DNA of 64,000 nt, taken from contig OX235277.1 in NCBI GenBank assembly GCA_944472155.2, positions 27,538,804 through 27,602,803 on the forward strand, read 5' to 3'. Below are positions 52,630 to 63,399 of the stretch, in pieces. The notes under the pieces were generated by a model. It was given only the letters and a program-made list of their open reading frames with translations, was not told the DNA's origin and made no database searches. Both the position numbers and the translations under genes were made by a program. Origin of the DNA: Trichobilharzia szidati. Lineage: Eukaryota; Platyhelminthes; Trematoda; Strigeidida; Schistosomatidae. The first letter of the stretch is position 1; every line of letters starts with the position of its first letter.

Positions 52630-55600
52630 GGCGTTCTGCCTATCTCAGTTCCGACCGGCAGCTGCTATCTCGATGTGGTGGTCAGGCCTGCATATCGTAA
52701 TGACTCAACAAGCTCCACTGGTTGGAACTAATTCTCCTGCAGGTCCTACCATGCCACGAAGATTGTTAGCATAGCGATTAGACTAAAATCAGTTTCCGGC
52801 ATAGTGTAAGATTATTTTTAACAATATGCTGGGAGTCTGTGGGCGAAGTCGACAACAAGGATGTAACAGCACGAAAGTGTCTCCCTCACTCAGATGACCA
52901 GCATGCCAGCCAGCTATACTGTCTCTCCACTCTGTTAGGGAGAGGAGATTAGAAAAGGTCAACCTCGAAAACTGTACATCCCAACTTACTCCACCTACGG
53001 TAGTCCGTAACCGTATGGAACATCAAACCTAAAAGTCATTTCAGACAGGCCGTGTTTGAACAGCTTCAAGCAGTTGTCCCTTGGGCTCTGAGGTCACTCA
53101 ATACTAATTCTCTTTCTGTTTCAGGTCTCAAGAAAAATAATCAACTTCGATGTTGTGGGTAGCAGGGAATTAACAACCGTCCACACACTTCTGAAAGCAC
53201 ATGAAGCCTTCCTGATCACCATTCTCCCTTATCCTTGTCACCCTCATCATCTTGCCTCCCTACCACCATCAGTACTATTTTGCAGACTGGTTGGTCATCT
53301 TCATTTCGTTCTGTGACCACAAGTAACGATCAGAGCCTGAAAAATACTCCTCTTAAAGCCACGCCGCCAACTTCATTTTGGAGCATTCAACGTCAGGACC
53401 CTCTGCCAAATCGAACAGCAGGCATCACTAGCCAGTACTCTGGAATCTAGAGCCATGGATGTATGTTGTGTTTCGGGGACACGCATACAAGACCCGAGTG
53501 TGGCCGTTCACTTAACCTCAGCCGGCCAACAAGGTGAATCTGCAAAATTCAGGAGTTTCCTCAGATAGTTCGCGAGGACTTGCAGGTGTAGGGATGGCAT
53601 TGAGTGTTAGGGCAGAAAAATCCCTTCTTGACTGGACCACAGTAGACAGTTGAATGTGTACGGTCCATCTGAACGGGTCAGTTAGAAGGAAAGACGGCTT
53701 TACCCACCGTTGTCTTTTCATAGTCTCCGCTTACGCCCCAACAGACTGCAGTTCAGATGAACTAAAGAATGACTTCTACCTGAAACTGTCTAATTTGCTG
53801 CAAAAAGTAGAACGTTCAGATATAATTGTTTTAGCAGGCGACTTCAACGCCCAAGTAGGGGAGTTGTGCCAGACTGAAAAGTATCTAGGTGGTACGTATG
53901 GAGTTTCCTGCTGACGAGCCGACAACGGTGATCGTCGTCTAAAGTTCTGTTCAGATAATCATCTGTTCCCAGTCAGCACTAACTTTAGGCAAAAAGACAG
54001 ACATTGCGTAACCTGGCGACCTCCATCATCAAATCAACGCTGGACTCAGATAGACCACATAGCCATAGGGTATCGTTGGCGAGGGTCAGTAGAAGACTGC
54101 CGCTCCTTCTGATTCCGGTGAACTCCGAATATGATGAGGAGCGAACGCTGCTCAAACGCAAACTAACGAAAAATCTCAACCATCGTGAACAGTGGTGGGT
54201 GACAAAAGCGAAAGAGATGGAGAAGGCATCGGAGACTACTATTTAGACTTATCAGGGAAACAGGTGACAAAAGGCAATTGATAAGTGAAACAATCTCTGA
54301 GAAAAATGGCGCCGTAATTAGCTCTTAGAATAGACAACTGGAACGTTGCAAAGAATGCTTTGAGGAGCAATTTAACTGGCCTGCAATCACCCTCAACTTA
54401 CCCAGCATCCAACACCTACCTGAATGGGATATAAACACCGGTCATCCCTCCCTAACTGAGGTTACTAAGGCTGTCACTGGTCTGAAACGACGGAAAGCAG
54501 CAGGACCTGATGGAATGACTCCAGAGGTATTTAAGTACGGTGGAGACAGTTTACTACCTGCGTTAACTGAGGTATTAGGCAGCGTCTGGGAATCAGAGGA
54601 GGTCCCGTTGGGTTGGTGTAAGTCATTGATTATCCCGATATACAAGAAGGGAGACAAGTCTTCCTGTGATAATCACAGGGGGATTACCTTGATCAGTATG
54701 GTATATCAAGTTCTCGGTTCAATAATCATGAGTAGACTTAGTGGTACGCGAGAAAAACAAACACGAGTGAACCAGACAGGCTTAAGACCAGGAAGAGGGT
54801 GTATTGATCATATTTTCACTCTTCGACAGATTCTGGAACATAAACATACTTACCAGCGTCCAACAATCGTTATATTTCTTGACCGAAAGGCGGCATTCAA
54901 TTCCGTCGACCGAGAGGTGCTATGGCGTTGTTAGGCTGTGTAGGGAATGCCGAGAAAACATATCCCACTGATCAACGCACTCTACTGGAACTCATCCAGT
55001 CAACTAGGTGGAAGCCAGCCCCAACGGAGAGTTGTCATCTGACAACCGTGATGAAAACCAGTGGTGTCTGGTCCACCTTTATGGCTGTGAGTGAGATGTG
55101 GCCATTGAAAATGGAAGACATGAAAAGTCCAGCTAGCTGTCTTTCATCATAGGTGCCTGTGTTCTATCTCCAGTGTGATGTGGTGGTATAATGGGGTGAG
55201 CAATATTTTGAGGCTAGGCTTCGGTCGAGTGCTAGGTGGCGGCAGGTAAGGAGGAGAAATCAATCGACGAGGTTGTGAAGCAGCTGCATCGACTGAGAGA
55301 GATGGTTGAACATATGTTACGCATGCCTAGTCTAGTCTGGCCATCAACCGTCTATGATAGGCAATACTGGCTGACTGACACAGGATGATCAGGTTGGAAA
55401 GGAGAAAGCTAGTGGTGGTCGTGGTCAAACGAAAATATGGCTTCATCAGTCAATGAAATACACAACAGTTAGTTAGTTTAAGCCAACCAGTCAGCCAATT
55501 AGGGAAGTGTAGACTGGTTGGCTGTGTGGTTGTGGTCCTGGTCCTGGGGATGGTAAGAACCAATGAAGGCTGGGGACAATTGGTAATATGGCTAGCTGAA

Positions 55601-55870
55601 AATCGTTCTCGGTGATGGCTGGCACAGATGCATTCACTCTATGTGATTTATCATATCCAACAAAAATCCACTGTTCTTCCATGTTAATATTCTTTTTCCC
55701 TCACTCACACGTCTGTTTATTATCTCTCTCTCCCTCTTGTGAATCTCCGTTTACTCTCCTCTTTCTTTGTGTGCTACATGGAGGGGAGGGGGATAGTGGG
55801 AAGTCGAACTGCTGCACATATGTGCAAAGTCCTTTGCTGAAACCAATCAGTTAGTCAGTCTGTTCCAGTC
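52630..55870 (+). pseudogene. RTE-type LINE (SR2-like), near full length but dead
   Basis: The 5' leader shares blocks with 41800-42610. EEP nuclease pieces: CCVSGTRIQDPS-like near 53470, FIVSAYAPTDCSSDELKNDF, IIVLAGDFNAQVGEL (53810-53870), LGGTYGVSC, then frameshifted NQRWTQIDHIAIGYRWRGS. RT: GLKRRKAAGPDGMTPEVF, YKKGDKSSCDNHRGI, QTGLRPGRGCIDH, then VIFLDRKAAFNSVDRE. After that an internal deletion removes the catalytic ADD region. The C-terminal region is scattered with stops. The 3' UTR (55590-55860) has GCATTCACTCTATGTGAT, GTGTGCTACATGGAG, and ends GTTAGTCAGTC. Confidence 0.88.
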
Positions 55871-56044
55871 AATAACAGAGATGTAGTTTATTGCTTTAAA
55901 CCAGCAAGTTCTTGGTTCGAGCCCTACTCCGTCTTTTTATGTCTGCCTGACTGGCAGGATCATCAACCGTCACACATATACAATGAGTTTGATTTACAGT
56001 GTAATCAATATACTTCGGGTAACTTAGTTTAAATAAATTCAGTA
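55871..56044 (+). mobile_element. SINE family B-like fragment
   Basis: CTTGGTTCGAGCCCTACTCC (B-box region) then GGCAGGATCATCAACCGTCACACATATA, echoing the GATCAGCCGTCACATATAATTT body at 48650. Confidence 0.45.
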
Positions 56045-56389
56045 GCATGTTTATGCACCAACTGTGTATTCAAAAGCATTGTCTATTCTTCTTATTATAC
56101 TGTTCTAGAATGTAATGAGTCGGAAGAGCACATCAGTTTATACACCCTTATCATCCTTTTAATTTCTTATAATTATTACGTAGGTGTATTGTATATTACA
56201 TGTCAAATTCATTAAGCCTTATTATATGAAGGTATTCAGAATGAAGTGTTCATCTCATGCATTCATTTTTATGTATTGAACTTGAAATTTTGTCGATTAA
56301 GTTTGATATTAAGAAATAGGGACAGTGTTGGAGTTTTCACGAGTGTGACTTTTCTCGTAATTTTGATTGATGGAGATAATAGCTAGCAG
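56045..56389. other. No feature recognised
   Basis: AT-rich, non-coding. Confidence 0.4.
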
Positions 56390-56470
56390 TGGGATCTGAA
56401 ACGCATGTTTCATCCCACTTTGGGCTCGTCAGCTGTTCAAATCTGTTACTATCATATGTGTTACAAAGAT
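56390..56470 (-). ncRNA. Hammerhead ribozyme-like motif in Sm-alpha-type repeat
   Basis: Minus strand, core 56432-56407: CTGACGAG, CCCAAAGTGGG, ATGAAAC, then ATGCGTTTC and CAGATCCCACTGCTAGC. The CUGANGA and GAAA elements are intact, stem III (AAAC/GUUU) is good, and the cleavage-site triplet would be UUC. Stem I pairing is weak, so activity is uncertain. Confidence 0.5.
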
Positions 56471-56689
56471 TTATACTATGAAATGTGTGTACACTACAAC
56501 AGTTGAAGGTAGATATCTAGTTTTCTGCAGGTGCATGGTATTTTATGCTCCTAAATTTATTGCCTTTGCTCCATAAACTACCTGGTACTGCCGAAAATAA
56601 GTTAAATTCGGCCTTCCTCTCAAAATACTCTCATGTGTCCACGCGTTCATAATCTCTTCCAGGTCAGTCTTATATACTGTCTTCAAGCG

Positions 56690-57100
56690 ATGGGGGTGTT
56701 CTTCACAATAACGAAACGACAATTGCGAATGTCTGCAGCTTACAACCGGACTGGTGGAAATACAGATCTACCTACCGAAGCTGAAAAACCCTGATTGTAG
56801 ACGTTTAGTGTACATCGTCTACAGAATCTGAATGGGTCGAATGGCGTATAAACCTGTTCTGGTCATCTTCAGCCGTGGAAACACAGCTCGCGGTACCTTT
56901 CAACTGTACTGAGGACCAGAGTTCAAGTCAAAGGTCCTGGGGTGTGGCCCTCATAAGATAACCACTTGCTTCTATCTGGGCGTCCATGCTGCAACCTACT
57001 CTTTGCAGAAATTATGAGACTGTGTGCGGTGCATCTCTTGGTGTCCAACTTATTGATTTGGTGGCTTACCTTGAGAACACCCGACTACCCAGGGCCCACA
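56690..57100 (-). mobile_element. RTE-type LINE 5' leader remnant
   Basis: Same orientation as 41800-42610: TTCTTCACAA...GAATGTCTG, CTACCTACCGAAGCTGAAA, AGATAACCAC, GTGCATCTCTTGGTGTCCA. Internal deletions; no coding. Confidence 0.5.
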
Positions 57101-57254
57101 ACTACCGGCTTTATGCAATTCCCCGTTGATTAGCCCACTCAGGTGACTACACATCATTCTAGTCCAAGATTGTAGGTGCTAGGTAGTATGTTATGCCATA
57201 TTAACTTGTTTACTAGATACATCACACAGTGAAACAGTATTATTCGCAGTACAG

Positions 57255-58620
57255 ACTGGATAAAAAAGTTTCGAACACAATTTATTATTGTTCATGATCA
57301 TACCAATTATAACCGTACAACTTCGAAACTTGAATTTTTTAGTTTTCTTTATTCTTTCCTATTCGCCATCGTAGGGATGGTAGAATTTTCCAGATCTCTG
57401 AGACAGGTGTTGAATCATTCCTATCACACGTATTCCCTGTCAATTGATTCGAAAAATAAAGCTTACGTTATTGATCTCTCCCTCCACCCTGTTATATTAG
57501 ATTTTAAAACTGTCATCTTATCTCATCCTACTGTGTGGTTGTGTGTAATGGGTATGTAGTGCTATATCTGAACTATTCTGCAGATTTCTTATCTGATTAC
57601 GGTCAACTAACCTAGATTTTTCAGGGCTTTTGTGCTGCGCTAGTCTGACTGACTGACCCCCTTCTACCACTCTGACCTGAAAGTCATTGCACGGCATTAG
57701 ATAAACTAGATGGTTTTGTTTAATTGGCTCCACAGGATCCATTAACCGACAAAGCTTGTTTCTAATTGAGTTTAGCGGGTGTTTGAATGTCAGTCACTTT
57801 TATACCTGCCTGTATTGTTAAGAATTCTCTGTACTGTTTCCAAGGTTCCTTCTTTGTATTGAAGTACTGCTGATGATTTAAGTTCCTTATTGTTGGTGTT
57901 GTCATTATCCTGCGCATGTTTGATATGCGTGTCGTCATTATTATTATTATTGTTCATTTTATTTTTACATTTACCTACATACTTTCTGATTAATTTATCA
58001 GCATAATTATTAGGTTTTAAATCTTCTGTTAGATGCCACATTTCCTGCCCTAAATTTTCCTTGGTACTACTTATTTTTTGTGCCCTATTATTGAAACATT
58101 TCACCAGTCCTAATTTTACTGACATAGGGTGGTATGATCCGAAATCCAAATACTGGGTTTTCTGTTAACACCAGTGGTTAAGTTCCCATCTCATTTCCTT
58201 TTTACATTACAATTTAACATCGGAAACTACCTTTCCTGACTTTCGAATTCATAAATGAATTGAATCGCCTCTACCTTCGAGTTGATGTGTTCGAAAATTC
58301 TGTTAACTTCCTGTGTTCAAAGTATGGTCAGTGTGTGTCATCTACATACCTCCACCACATATTTGGCGTGAAGCTAAACGTTTTAATCGCTATGTTTTCC
58401 CACTTATCCATGAATATATCTGCCACAATCAGGGATATTGGTGATCCCATGGCAACTCCGTCAGTTTTTTTGTATATTTTCTCTTGGAATTTAAATACTG
58501 TGGAAGTCAGGCATAGCTGCACTCCTACCCTTATGTCCTTTAGTAGTGGCACTTTTTTCAAAGTTCAAGTTCTCGGTCAGAAATGAGTTCGTTTCTGACC
58601 GCCTGTATAGCCATATTTAA
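57255..58620 (-). pseudogene. Penelope-like element: RT palm, linker and GIY-YIG
   Basis: Minus strand: 58561-58328 reads KKTDGVAMGSPISLIVADIF and WWRYVDDTH, the RT catalytic YVDD. 58149-57790 reads GSYHPMSVKLGLVKCFNNRA and a Lys/Asn-rich linker. 57742-57518 reads NHLVYLMPCNDFQVRVVEGG and LAQHKSPEKSRLVDRNQI. A 3' UTR with TGTTCGAAAC-type sequence follows to 57260. Several frames, so inactive, but the catalytic box is intact. Confidence 0.85.
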
Positions 58621-58659
58621 TGCTATTTTATAATCCATGTCGTTTGAATATTGTGTACA

Positions 58660-59230
58660 ACTACAATTGTTATGTACAGCAAAGAAAATGACGAGAAAAC
58701 GAAACATCCAACTGTTGAAAAGAAGAAAGTGTTCATTTGTCTCCCATTTAAAGGAGAAGCAGTATCACGAAAGATTGATAAAATAATGAAAGGAGCAATA
58801 AAATGATGCTTCCCTACAGCTAATATCGTAAACCTATACAGTACCACATGCTCTGTAAGCCAATCCAAACTGAATAAATACACTGCCGATGTCATTTCTA
58901 ACTGCGTTTATAAATTTACATGCACTTGCGGAGGAGCAAGTACACTGGAAGGACAGAAAGAAGGGCTTCTGTCTGGTTTTCAGAGCATATACGAAGAAGC
59001 TTATGTCTAAAAGGAAGGAGACATTCTCAAAATGCAATTACCAGACACCTTGGTGGATACTGGTCATATCATCGAGATTTCCAAATCTTCCAAAATATTA
59101 AGAATACAAAGGTTAGCAAATTTCCCTACGATATTCTGAAACAATTGCAGTCAAGTGTTTCAAACCAAACTTGTGCATACGGAAGGAGAGTTTAATCAGT
59201 CTCTCACTCTCTAAGTAACTGTATTCTGAC
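58660..59230 (+). pseudogene. Penelope-like element, RT end plus GIY-YIG
   Basis: KVFICLPFKGEAVSRKIDKI, a stop, FPTANIVNLYSTTCSV, NCVYKFTCTCGG, a shift, KYTGRTERRASVWFSEHIRR, HSQNAITRHL and TCAYGRRV. It is the same subfamily as 18563-19130. The copies at 57255 and here point away from each other. Confidence 0.8.
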
Positions 59231-59511
59231 TACACTGATCAGTCATCCATATTAATGATTTCAACTGACTGAGCAAGTTTTCAATTTTATAAACTGTAAC
59301 CTTCTTGGGTTGCTATGTAAGCCTACATGCTAACACTATTTATTAGATTTCTCTGTTGTCTATCTTGTCCTTCTCCTCCCACCCTGTCGTTTTCAATTTT
59401 GAGAGTATATAAATTGACGGTAACTTAACCCAAAAACTTCTAATGCTTATATTTTAGATGCTTTGATTTTATAATGTTTTCTCTACTACTATTTGAACAT
59501 TAAAGTACGGT
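59231..59511. other. No feature recognised
   Basis: Probably PLE 3' UTR; not separable from flanking DNA. Confidence 0.35.
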
Positions 59512-59853
59512 TGTAACAACAGAAGACAAGGGCCAGGCAACAGATAATTTAGTTCAAGAGATACTTACAGATTTTTGTGTACATTAGTATTCGTTATTAT
59601 TAGCAGACAGGTAACGTCTTCTGATTGGTTGTTTCGTTGCTAAAGTTTATTCTGTACTGCTTGTGACCGTTGCTTACAAAGTTATCCATATATCTGCGAA
59701 TCATATCCGCCCACGCTAATTCTACTGTGATTGGTTGTTGAATTCCTCAAGGTTAGGCTTTGTTGTTGTTTTTTCTCATGAACCCGATTCGAGACGTCAG
59801 CATTAACATAAATTGTTGTTTACAATTTCGGCTTACAGACAACTCTCATCACA
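59512..59853. mobile_element. Solo LTR, 342 bp, with 4-bp target duplication
   Basis: Begins TGTAACAACAGAAGACAAGG and ends CTCTCATCACA. It is flanked by CGGT at 59508-59511 and 59854-59857. Diverged from, but collinear with, 40813-41159. Confidence 0.75.
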
Positions 59854-60172
59854 CGGTATGGTCATTAATGTAGAACCACTGTAATTTCAGGTATCGGTTT
59901 CCAGGTGATGAGGAGAACCTGTGAAATAGAATGTTGATGATGTCATCATTTTATCCTGCACATCTGGTCTTTCTTTCTTTCTTTCCTTCTTTACTGAAGT
60001 GTTATGTATCCTTTTAGGGAACAAATATAAGGTTTCTGTATTGATTATCTCACCATTAATTGTCACAGTATGAAGCATATTATCTAATATCATTTGCTAA
60101 CCACCTAAGTCAGTCCAATGAATCAATAAATCAATCAATCAATTTGGGAGTCATATGATGCCATTTGTACAG
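59854..60172. other. No gene; (CTTT)n and (AATC)n runs
   Basis: CTTT-type run near 59969-59992 and AATC-type run near 60119-60142, close upstream of the candidate exon. Confidence 0.4.
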
Positions 60173-60301
60173 TACATTTTAGCAAAACGTCAAAAGGAAC
60201 TAGAAGGCTTGTTTTCTTTTGTTGTTTCCCCGTATCATACAGAGATGCAGAGAGCTGATTTTTTAAGACAAAACTCACTTTTCAATTCTAATGTGAATCA
60301 G
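60173..60301 (+). CDS. Candidate internal exon, unknown protein
   Basis: 43 codons between TTTGTACAG and AATCAG/GTACTG, reading YILAKRQKELEGLFSFVVSP, then YHTEMQRADFLRQNSLFN and SNVNQ. The codons look coding, and the acceptor and donor are both plausible. The alternative acceptor TTTTAG at 60182 would shorten it. It lies downstream of the ORP exons on the same strand but does not match any part of the ORD I know. It may belong to another gene or be a chance frame. Confidence 0.35.
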
Positions 60302-60735
60302 GTACTGTGTAGAGATTTTTAGAAAAAAATTTTTTATTGTTAATTTGATTGATTGATAACTAGGCAATACAAGTAGTATTCTGTAGTGAATTTTTTTTAT
60401 AAGGTAAAAGTAAAAAAAGGAATTCATTGCCTTATTGTTGACACTTGTGACAGGTTATGACTGATAGAAGTCAGTATGTTATACTTGAGAACTGGTAGTC
60501 ACCCGTGACATTATACCAACAATTCATAGAAGCAATACAGGTAGTAGTAGTAGTTGCTGTTGTATGAGGTAATGTTTGTTAGCTTCATAGCCTTATCGTG
60601 TTTGGTTTTAATTCTTTGGTCGTCCTTGAATAAAGAGTTACAAACAAGGAGGAAATGACTTTTGTACAGTACTCTTCGGTCTCCAGTAGCTGTCGAATGA
60701 ATGTATGCTACTACTGATGGTTATCAATCAACCTT
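60302..60735. other. No feature recognised
   Basis: AT-rich, non-coding. Confidence 0.4.
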
Positions 60736-61870
60736 TCATTTTGAAATAATAGAGAAGATTTGTAGCTCAGATGGGTGATTTGCAATTAATAGTGTTCTCT
60801 GAACTGGTTGGTTTGGTTGCGGAGCTTTCGTCGTCCTCCTGCTGGACAACATCTTCAGCCCAATTTTTAGCAAATAGTGAAATGATTTAAATTTTTCATG
60901 AGTGATTGAATTGCGTCTTCCGGTAACCATCTTCACGTATGTATTGACCATTTTGCTATTGATTTGGATTTTAAACTTTCTGGTCACCTGATTTACTTTT
61001 TATTAGTTGGTATATTTCGTCTATATTAACGTGTTTGTTAATTGCATTTTCGTTTGAGTACCAGACTTCTAGGAATTCCCTGGCACTTTTGGTGTTTCCT
61101 CTATCTAAGATTTCGAAATTATCCCAATCAAATTGATGTCCATAATTGTCTATATGCATTGATATTAAAGAATACATATCGTGTCTTTTCACGGCTAATT
61201 TGTGTTCTTGGATTCTAATTCGAAGGGGACGCCCACTTTGGTCGATGTAATGCTTGTTGCAGTTCATACAATTTATTTTGTAAATGGCATTAATTTTATC
61301 CCCTTTTTCTGTTGGATCTTTCGGTTTGCATAATATCGAATTAAGCGATTTGACTGGCTTGTGTGCTATATATATATATATCAAACGGTTTCAGTATTCT
61401 AGTTGTTATTTCAGAGATATTTTTTATATATGGTAGGATGAATTTTCTTGTGGTCTTTGACGATGGTTCTTTGTTGGTGTTGTGGTTCGACTGTAAACAC
61501 TTTTTGATGAAATTTTGTGGATAACCATTCTTTTTGAAGACCGTTTGTAGGTATCTTTCTTCCATTCTTTTCAACTCTGGAGTGCTACAATGTGTTTGAA
61601 CTCTTTTAAACAATGTCTGCACACAGTTTCGTTTGTGAGTAACTGGATTATTGCTAGTATAGTTGAGTATTTGATCTGTGTGCGTTGATTTTCTATATAC
61701 TTGTGTTTCTAAATCTCCTGTGTTGCTTCTCCCGATTAAGACATCTAAAAATGGGATTTTGTTATCTAATTCTTCTTCTCTCGTGGTGAATTTGATATCT
61801 TCAAATATGTTGTTTATTAATTTTCATTTGTTATCTATCAACCTCATGGATACGTTCATTTTTCCTTGAT
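60736..61870 (-). pseudogene. Penelope-like element, well preserved RT C-terminus plus GIY-YIG
   Basis: Minus strand from 61870: NVSMRLIDNK, a TGA stop, LINNIFEDIKFTTREEE, FLDVLIGRSNTGDLET, VYRKSTHTDQILNY, CVQTLFKRVQTHCS, HNTNKEPSSKTTRKFI. The frame is then lost at a (TA)n run (about 61369-61381), and resumes with KINAIYKINCMNCNKHYIDQ, SGRPLRIRIQEHKLAV, FEILDRGNTKSAREFLEVWY. A final shift gives RRTTKAPQPNQPVQRTLL. Only the stop and the two shifts separate it from an intact frame. Confidence 0.85.
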
Positions 61871-62029
61871 GTATATTAACTCCCTCTCCCTATCTCTTTC
61901 TCTCTTTCCTCTTATATAAGCATAATTTATTGATGAATTACTGGTTTCACTTTTTTTTTGTTGTAACTCTTCTCACACACTTTTGCAATTCAAGTGTTGG
62001 TTTGCAGGGATTTGATTGGTTTCAGGATT
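61871..62029. other. Unrecognised spacer
   Basis: T-rich; the sequence near 61990 (TTCAAGTGTTGGTTTGCAGG) recurs near 51796 next to another family A SINE, so it may be part of that repeat. Confidence 0.35.
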
Positions 62030-62294
62030 TCATCATGAGCTGACATCGGTTAGAGAACAATTGGAAAACCTGGGAGTACTGGACACCACTTTCGTCCTAT
62101 TCTCTTGGGTCTCTTGATCAGTAGGCACTCGGTACCTTCTGGTTACAAGGTGAGCGAGCTCGCTTATCATTCAGCCACTGGAACTTGATCCAATCGCCAG
62201 CCCATGAATTCCAACTCCTACCAATTCACGATATAGCGCTACTGGCACTAGCCAACGTCATTGGTGGCGAGTATTTGTCCTTACACCAGACCTG
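62030..62294 (-). mobile_element. SINE family A, minus member of inverted pair
   Basis: Minus strand: CAGTGGCTGAATGATAAGC, a degraded B box, a hammerhead-position segment ending GGACGAAAGTGG, CTCCCAGGTTTTCC, and an ACCGATGTCAGC end. Confidence 0.65.
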
Positions 62295-62480
62295 CTGGCT
62301 CAGGTCCCAGTGGCTTAATGGTCTACGTGCTCGCCTAGTAACCAGAAGGTCCTGGGTTCGAACTCCTGTGGTGGATGCGTATTGATGAAGAGTCCAGAGT
62401 GACCAGGACGAAACAGTTGTCCATTTCTCCCAGGTTTTCTAATGCTTCTCTACCGGATGTCAGCTGATGATGAAATACTG
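62295..62480 (+). mobile_element. SINE family A, plus member with hammerhead-like core
   Basis: CCCAGTGGCTTAATGGTC (A box), CCTGGGTTCGAACTCC (B box), GGTGGATGCGTATT, core 62384-62414 (GATGAAGAGTCC...GGACGAAAC, stem II perfect, leading C replaced), CAGTTGTCC, and the GATGTCAGCTGATGATGAAAT end. Confidence 0.75.
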
Positions 62481-62504
62481 AAACTGTTGTAGTTATGTTA
62501 CTTT

Positions 62505-62645
62505 TTAGTAATTTATCGGTGAGTCAGCGGTTCGATGGTATAATCTTCGCTAGCTACGCACGTGGTCCGAGTTCATTGCGCACAGCGAACGAACGCACTC
62601 CTTAACCACGGTTAGTTCACTCGCCTATAGTAAACCTGAATAAAA
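62505..62645 (+). mobile_element. tRNA-like SINE fragment
   Basis: CGGTGAGTCAGCGGTTCGATGG and CACGTGGTCCGAGTTCATTGCG resemble displaced A/B-box regions; weak. Confidence 0.3.
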
Positions 62646-63399
62646 GAACGTTGTGCTTTTTAGCCTAGGAACTGCACACTCCGAAAGAAAATGATGCTAC
62701 TGCCTACTGAAGTTTCATAATCCAAAGCTTGATGCCGACTGTTTTAGTCGGAATGCAAGAAAAAAACAAAACCGAATCAAACTAATCACAATTCAGACGT
62801 AATCCTAATTAATCAGCATCTATCAATATATCTTATAACAGTTTTTCAACCTGAAGCTATCTAAGATTATCTGCCCGCCTAATTTAAACGCTCGTAATCT
62901 AATTAGTCAATTAACCTTAAACTGACAAATGCGATAATAAATAAGTAATAGAATGATATATTTTGATTGAAAACATAAAATTATAATTTTTATTGTTAAG
63001 TGCAATGCATTTATCTTGTTTAACTTCCATACTTCAACTTTCTTTTAATAAGCAATTGTAACATTGATAACAGTCGGTTGGAGGGAGGTATACAGGATTT
63101 TGTTTAGGTTGCCTAGTTCAAGGTCTTTCTAAACTGCATTGGATTTTTCACTTAAAACTATCCACAAAATGACAGGGATTCAAGTTACCACACTTCATAA
63201 AAAGGGATATACAAAGGTTGAGGAAAAAATCAAACGATATTAAAAAAAAAGAGAATTATGCGGGAGGGAGGATAATTTTACACAGAATAGTGAAGATTTA
63301 ATAGGTCTTGGAGATTACAAGGATAGAATACATCTCCGCCGTTGAAAACAATGTAGAACTATGTCACCGAAATTCTTTAGACAGTAACTCTTGGGATAG
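62646..63399. other. No feature recognised
   Basis: AT-rich, non-coding. Confidence 0.4.

Noticed and set aside
60173..60301. Assignment of this exon to the ORP gene
   Set aside because: Its sequence does not resemble the ORD segment expected after DPVKRME.
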